Origin: Euglena gracilis
Taxonomy: Eukaryota > Euglenida > Euglenophyceae > Euglenales
Length of the DNA stretch: 64,000 bases
Reading direction: 5' to 3'
Assembly (NCBI GenBank): GCA_039621445.1
Contig: CP154955.1
Span: forward strand, 24,576,064 to 24,640,063
Shown: positions 11,047 to 64,000 of the stretch, in pieces
Position numbering within the stretch: position 1 is the first letter of the stretch
Layout of the letters: each line of letters starts with the position of its first letter
Position numbers and translations under genes: made by a program
The notes under the pieces: generated by a model
What the model was told of the DNA's origin: nothing
Database searches by the model: none
Seen by the model: the letters and a program-made list of their open reading frames with translations, nothing else

Positions 11047-11474
11047 TTTACCCCACCCCCCCCCTAGTCGTAAACACCACACCCTCATCTATGGACCACC
11101 CCCCAACCGGTCACAGTTGCAGGTCATGGGGTGTTATGAACCAACCCCCCCGGTACAGGTTGCAGGTTGGCGAAAAATTTAACTTCCTAAATAATTCCCC
11201 CTACTTGCCGGTCCGTGCAAAAAAATCCTGAAATGACCCCCCAAAATATACTTCCCCCTGCAGGCGCAAAGCGCCGGATTTTTGAAAACTGGGACAATTT
11301 GGGGGGGCAAAAAATGCCATTGTGGACACTTTTTCACAAGCGCTTCTTACGCCCCAACCCCCTCATCTATGACCACCCCCCGGTCACAGGTTGCAGGTTA
11401 TGGGGGTGTTATGACCACCCCCCCCGGTCACAGGTTGCAGGAACCCGGTCATACGACTAGGGGGGGGGGGTAAA
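11047..11474. mobile_element. Foldback element with TTTACCCC...TAGTCGTA termini
   Basis: 428 bp starting TTTACCCCACCCCCCCCCTAG and ending CTAGGGGGGGGGGTAAA. The region TAGTCGTA / TACGACTA lies inside both ends. Flanking octamers TGATTTTC (11,039-11,046) and AGATTTTC (11,475-11,482) differ at one base, suggesting an 8-bp duplication. Inside, a unit around GGTCACAGGTTGCAGG is repeated near both ends. Non-coding. A similar CGGTC...GTTGCAGG block recurs in intron 71 around 61,305-61,410. Confidence 0.72.
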
Positions 11475-11479
11475 AGATT

Positions 11480-12250
11480 TTCACATTTCTGCTGGAAAGG
11501 GAAATGCTCACATGAAAATTCCCATTGCAACATTGTCTCATGATCACTGTGGACGTTTTGAAAAATAATTGATATTATTGTTCTCCAAAAACAACAAAAA
11601 GCATAATGTCTTGCACATTTCTTCAAAAACCCAAATAAATCAAAAAAGCAATGAAAACAGATGAATAATGGAGGGTTAAAAAAAACCCTTAAAATAGCCT
11701 TTAAACAGCCTTGAAAATGCCTTTGAAGGTATCAATTTTCAACAAACGTAAAATTTTGTTTTGAAAAAATTCTCTGCCTTCAAGGGCAGAAAATAAAAAA
11801 ACTGCTCCCCCCTCCCCGCGACCTAATCCCATACTCATGTGAAAATTGTAATAATTCAATTTGGGGAGGGGTTAGGAGTGGTGAGATGGGTGGATGTGGC
11901 CAGAGGGAAGGGGAAACAGCAGTTGAGGAAAGGGCAACCATATTTTTCACCAATTTTGTGTTTTTCAATTTGGACAAAATTTGTGGGATTTTTGATTTGT
12001 CCCCCTGACAATTTTTTTGTGTTCTGCTGGGAAATGAATTGAAAAAAATTGTATTTTGATTTCTGGTTCCAAAAATGCCACTTTTGCCAAAATTTTGATT
12101 GGGGAAAACTGGTCCAAGAAGGTTTCAGATCATGATTTCGGATGTTTCCCATACAATGCTCATAAATTATTCGAGCTTTATTTGTGTTATTTTTCATCCC
12201 GTTTTTGGAGAGGCTTTGTCAGGCTTCTTTTTAAAACACTTTCAATATAA
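11480..12250. other. Intergenic stretch without recognisable gene
   Basis: AT-rich; frames are short and biased to Phe/Lys/Asn. Nothing that I can assign on either strand. Confidence 0.5.
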
Positions 12251-12830
12251 CGAGTATGCAAGGGGTAGAGGAGGCGGTGCCCCATCCCGATTGGACCAAG
12301 GGGGTCTGACCCCCCCCCCTCCTGCCAAGGGGGTCCGGACCGGTGGGGGAGGGGTGCACCCGGGGCTTTGCGACGAAATTTTTGGGCATATTTGAAAATT
12401 TTGGCCAAAAAATGTATCCAAAATGGCATTAAATGAATTAAATTATTAAAATGTATTTTGGGGTTTTAAAAAAATTCTGCCCAGCAGTGGGCCAAAAATT
12501 GATCGCCAAGTGGGGTGGGGGTGTCCCCCACCCCAGATCAGATGGGGGGTCCAACCCACCCCTCCTGCTCTTATGCTGAACCCTGCCCGGGAGGTGGGAC
12601 CTCCTCCCCCCTGGGGGTCCCCAAAAATTGGACGGTCTACAGGCATTTCCCAAATATTTTCCGGAGCTTTGTGCCGAAATCCATGCACGGGCCACCGGCC
12701 CGGGATCACCCCCGGGGTACGGCCTGGGACCCATCCACCCCCCCCCCCCCCAGAGGGCAGGCACCTCGGCCGACCAGGGCCGACCAGGGCCAACCGGGTG
12801 TGACCAGAGCCGACTGTGACTTTCATGACC
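12250..12830. repeat. C/G-rich dispersed repeat related to intron 41 sequence
   Basis: Blocks such as GGGGTCCAACCCACCCCTCCTGCTCTTATG...GAACCCTGCC and CCCCTGGGGGTCCCCAAAAATT have counterparts at 39,130-39,570 in intron 41 (CTGCCCTTATATCGAACCCTGCC and GGGGTTCCCATGACCCCC). Low-complexity, non-coding. A run of GACCAGGGCCGACCAGGGCC sits near 12,770. Confidence 0.55.
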
Positions 12831-13334
12831 CCCGCAGGTCAGGGTTCCAACCATGGCTGACCACAGCCGGCCAAGGCCGACGATGCCTTCCTCTGGTGTA
12901 TTTTGGACTTTCACGTTTGGCTATCCTAATTCCGTGGAAATTACAAAATATCGCAAATGAAATTGCGAGAAAAATGCGATATCAATTTCTCTACTGAAAG
13001 CATGGGCGTATGAATCATTGGGGAATTTTCATTCTCCAGGCTGCCATCTCACAAAAGGCAATTGGCTACCACTTTGGGCTAGATAAGGTGCAATACAACG
13101 ACAGGTTCTTGCAGATCAACCTGACGCAATTTTCCGCATTTTCGTGCATGCACAGTTCCTCCATTTTTTCTGCAGTTTATTCCTTTCCTCCCTCAGTCCG
13201 CATTGACTGTTCTTGGTATGTTTTCAAAAAAATGCCCTACCACTGAGCTCCTCCATCCTTGGAACTGGAACTTGGTCGTTACCATTGAAAAGGAAATTCA
13301 ACTGTCCAAGCACCATGTCTCTGCCCTACGTGTA

Positions 13335-13560
13335 CCAGAGCCAATTCTCATAATTTCGGGTGCACCATGGGAGTCAATTGTGGGAAGGTATTTCAGAAGG
13401 GGGACAGGCATTACTTGCCGAAAAATTTATGTGGCCACTGACGGCTGTTGGAGTCAAAGAAAGGTGTACCAGATTTTTCCCAGCACAAAAGATTTTTTTC
13501 GGCCGCAGGCGAATTTTTTTACAAATTTTTTTTCGGGCAGTCTACTTCATGACATCAGGG
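13335..13560. repeat. Direct repeat, copy 1
   Basis: About 220 bp aligning to 14,125-14,350 (offset about 785). It includes CCAATTCTCATAATTTCGGG, TGCACCATGRGAGTCAATTG and CGAAAAATTTATGTGGCCA. Copies differ by scattered substitutions, and a short frame (TRRGTGIxCRKIYVAxDGCW) is open in both. I cannot tell whether this was once coding. Confidence 0.75.
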
Positions 13561-14124
13561 GCATACACTAGGGGGAGTCTAGCTGCTTTTTTTTTTTTAA
13601 AAATGGTTTTCATGTTTGTTTTGAAAAAAGGTCAAAAAAACAAACAGATAAATGACAGCGATCAAAATTCTTTTGAACGCGAGATTGAATGAACTCGAAA
13701 TGGGCCAAAAATGCTTCAAAAACATATTTTTTGTCAAATGCACAAAAAATGTGCAAAATTGAAATTTTATTTTGCTTAAACCACCCAAAGTTTGCCTCAA
13801 CATGTTCCGGAGATGGAAAAAAACCGTTGTTTGAAATGAAAAAAATTTCCCCACGACCCCCAATGGCATTTTTCCCCCTATTTCCTTAAAAAAAAAACAG
13901 GGGGATTACCAAGCTCAGCCTCGAAAAAAAAATAATAAAAACGCGCATTTTTTTTGGAAAACAATGCGTAAAAAATGTGTACAGTTCAATTTGGTAGAAA
14001 ACTTCTTTTAGAAGAAGGTTTTTTAAGACATTTCAATGTAATTTAAGGCTTTTTGGCCAAAATAATTTAAACCAATTCAGAGTTTCTTTTAATTTTTTTT
14101 GTCAAATGTTATACCCCCAGAACC

Positions 14125-14350
14125 AATTCTCATAATTTCGGGTGCACCATGAGAGTCAATTGTGGGAAGGAATTTCAGAAGGGGGTCAGGCATTGCTTGC
14201 CGAAAAATTTATGTGGCCATTGACGGCTGTTGGAATCAAAGAAAGGTGCACCAGATTTTTCCCTGTACAAAAATTTTTTTCCGCCACAGACAAATTTTTT
14301 CGAGAAATATTCGGGCAGCCAAGGGCTTACTTTGTGGCAGGGGATGACAT
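14125..14350. repeat. Direct repeat, copy 2
   Basis: Partner of 13,335-13,560. The flanks differ, so this is a duplicated module rather than part of a longer tandem. The surrounding 13.6-15.7 kb shows no recognisable gene. Confidence 0.72.
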
Positions 14351-15732
14351 CAGGGGCACACTGGGGGAGAGTTGTTTTCGAAAAGGGGCTGTTATATTGC
14401 GGCTTGTCTGGCCCAAAATGGCAGTCAGTTGCCGTTTGCGAGTTGGCAGCCTGGAGTTAATTGGGAACGAGGATCAGCTTTTCTTACCCAGTCCACATTT
14501 ATGTTTGCATAATGGGAAAAAACGGAGCAGGTTAAAAGATTCCCCTCCAGTTGAAATGTGTGCACTCTCACATCAAGTTTTCCCGCATTTTCCCATGATT
14601 TTTGCACAATTTTCTGCAATTTTTTTTGGGTGGGCCTCGGATATCCCCCTGCCGCGTATTTTTCTCGGGGGATAAAGGGTCCCGGGGATGGGAATATCTT
14701 TGGGGGGGCATGGTAACGCTGAGGTGTATTAGTGTTCTATTTTGTTCAGGACCCAGCAGTTATTTGAGGAAGCATATCGCGCGAAGGTTTTAATTCTGTT
14801 TTATTTAACTCGGTTTTATTTTATGAGAATCACCAGGGAAGTGCACAACGGCGCATGTTCCTGCTTGGTAGTTGATATTTTTGTTTTTGGGCAGAAGAAA
14901 CGTGTTGTTTGCTTGATGCCTTTTCATGTGCAGGGGGAGAAAGGATCCCCATGATTTGGCAGATGCTGCATTCGGAGGTTCTTATTCAGGTGTTGTTCAT
15001 GGCGATATTTTGCTTGATGTGTGAAGATCTTAACATGCCCATCTTTCACAGTCCAATTTCCTTTGGCAATCTCGCCAAGTATTTTACTGAAACAATTGAA
15101 TACCACCAAACGTTTTCGTCTCGTGATTTTTTTTTGATTTTTTCCAAACGTTGCTGCTAAGTGGCTTCTGGTCAACGTTCATTGTGCTCAGGCGGTCGGA
15201 ATCCGCTTCTGGCCAATCTGTACTCCACCTCCACGTCACTCAGCAAGTAAGCCTCTCTTGCCCTCTTTCGGCATGACTGATGATTTCCTTTCCCTTGTTC
15301 AGTGAATTGGTGGACAAGGGGGGAGGTCTTTCATGCGGCAACACGTGAAATGAACAAACAAAAAAGGGGTTCTTGTTCCCCATCAACGCCCACAACACCC
15401 ACCCGGACCACCAATGTGACCTCCTCAGGTCCTCCGTGCTGAACACTGTGAAGCGGCCACGTGAAGGGGAGGAGAAGCAAACCAAGGTGTCACCTCCAAA
15501 TGTGCGGCGTGGCTGTTCACATCGTGTGGCGTGATCACACTTTGCAGCCAAAAAGTGTGTTTTTTTGTGTTTTTTTTTTGCATCGCGTCCCCCCCTGATG
15601 ACAAGTTTTTGGAATAGTGGAGGTGACCCCTCTTCCCCCGGGGGGGGGGGGGGTGAAAAAATTGTTTTGCCTGGCATTTCCATTGGTTCCCAATGCCCCA
15701 AACATATGGGGAGTGCACGAGGAGGAAATGAC

Positions 15733-62994
<47,262 letters not shown>

Positions 62995-64000
62995 ATCCAG
63001 GGCATATTCCTAAAATTTGGGTCTTTTTGTGGGGCATTCAATGACACTTAGTGGCGGCTAGCACCATTGGCCTTCACCTCTACTTGCTTTGAATTCGCTT
63101 TTGTGGCAACAGGCAACCCTTTGTTTTGTATTTATTTTCAAATAATAAGTATATATTAATTTTTATTTTTACTTTTTTAATAATTTTTACATAAATAAAA
63201 AACACAAAATAAATAAAAAATAAAAATGTATATTCATATGGCAGCTGACTCCTCAATGGCCCCCCCGGGGTCATTGAGCATAACCAGGGGGGGGGTCGGA
63301 TTTTTTTTTGCGTTTTTGCTGGAACAGGGTTAGGGTTAGGAGTTCGGCCTAACTTTAGGTCTAACTCATAGATTAGTCTTACAGTCCAGACAAAAATGAC
63401 GGGAAACAAAAATGACGGGAAAAAATGACGGGAAAAAATAATGGGAAAATTTCGATTTTGGAAAAATTAATGATGGGAATTTTTCGATTTTGGAAAAATC
63501 AATGGTGCGTATTTGTTGGGAATCTGATTTTTTTTTTAGATATTGAAAATTATAAGGGATCAGACGTTTGCCTTTTCGCTCAACCTATGCTGGAAAGCAG
63601 GCTTTGTTTTGAGCTCTGTTATACCAAGGTCAAATTTTATTCCAGTGCTCCACCTGCAGTTGGCACCATACATCTCTCTAAGGTTTTGCGAACCCCCCCC
63701 CCCCCCCAGGGGGGCGGCTGCAGCCAGCCCCGATTTGGGCCCAGCCCAGCCGCAGCAGCACCCCCCCCCCCTGGGGGGTGCTGCTAGCCCAGCCAGCCAG
63801 CCCAGCCAGCCAGCCCATTTTAGGGGGTCCAGCCCAAATTTTTTCGGCGCGAAGCGCCGAAATTTTTTGAAAAACTGTGTTCAAAGGTGGCCAAAAATGG
63901 GGTTTGGGGGGCGTTTGGGGCATTTTTTGGGGGGTTTCAGATGCATCAGTTTTTCAAAACTGTGTTCTGCAGGTCATTTTTGGGCATTTTTCCGATTTCA
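62995..64000. other. Right-edge intronic sequence, no exon found
   Basis: Begins ATCCAGGGC, the start pattern of a nonconventional intron. It holds an AT-rich tract (63,110-63,240), TTAGGGTTAGG with GGCCTAAC near 63,325-63,360, TGACGGGAAA repeats (63,397-63,445) and a palindromic C/G block with CAGCCAGCC repeats (63,690-63,830). No segment matches the expected C-terminal dynein sequence on the + strand. Confidence 0.6.

Noticed and set aside
362-15200. Many 60-240-codon frames upstream of the dynein gene on both strands
   Set aside because: They run through homopolymers, duplicated repeats and AT microsatellites (Tyr-Ile, Gly, Pro or Phe-Lys runs). They show no conserved motif and frequently overlap in several frames.

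Overview
This is nuclear DNA from a flagellated eukaryote, most likely a euglenid. Nearly everything I can support as coding is one huge gene on the + strand, an axonemal inner-arm dynein heavy chain of the DNAH3/DNAH7/DNAH12 type. It is read from about 15.7 kb to 62,994 in 74 inferred exons (about 11.2 kb of coding sequence, roughly 3,730 codons). The last few hundred residues lie beyond the right edge. Exons are GC-rich with strong G/C third positions. Introns are low-complexity, full of C/G and A/T homopolymers, and crowded with repeats.

The main discovery is in the introns. About half are ordinary GT-AG (or GC-AG) introns. The rest have no GT or AG at the point where the conserved dynein sequence and reading frame must join. 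Instead they begin NNNCAG and end CTGNNNNN, and the two intron ends are imperfect inverted repeats. I place 27 introns in exactly this register (bases +4 to +6 pair with -8 to -6). Nineteen are CAG/CTG; eight have changed triplets that still pair (GGG/CCC, GGC/GCC, GCT/AGC twice, CAC/GTG, CAT/GTG, CGG/CCG, CGG/CTG). This fits the published description of euglenid nonconventional introns, and a conventional/nonconventional mixture in one gene is typical of euglenids.

The origin of these introns may be visible here. Intron 42 (39,754-40,032) is a 271-bp element with CAGGCTTT termini flanked by a perfect 8-bp duplication. Related elements with 8-bp duplications sit inside introns 34, 37 and 48. 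An 8-bp target duplication split 5 + 3 between exon and intron gives precisely the 3-nt/5-nt register seen in the older introns. So the gene appears to record MITE-type transposon insertions that became introns.

Layout: 1-15.7 kb is repeat-rich intergenic DNA. It holds a 0.7-kb segmental duplication with a Tc1/mariner-like insertion in one copy, a ~1-kb dispersed repeat in two copies, several foldback elements, two clusters of a 32-bp minisatellite around a broken minus-strand reading frame, and telomere-like repeats. From 15.7 kb the dynein exons run in protein order: proline-rich N terminus and tail (exons 1-9), tail/linker (10-26), AAA1 (27-31), AAA2 (32-37), AAA3 (38-42), AAA4 (43-49), stalk and microtubule-binding domain (50-57), AAA5 (58-64), AAA6 (65-70), and the start of the C-terminal domain (71-74). 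All four nucleotide-binding P-loops (AAA1-AAA4) are intact. Intron 68 contains a ~1.9-kb array of CA-derived repeats. The final kilobase is intronic and AT-rich, with no recognisable exon.
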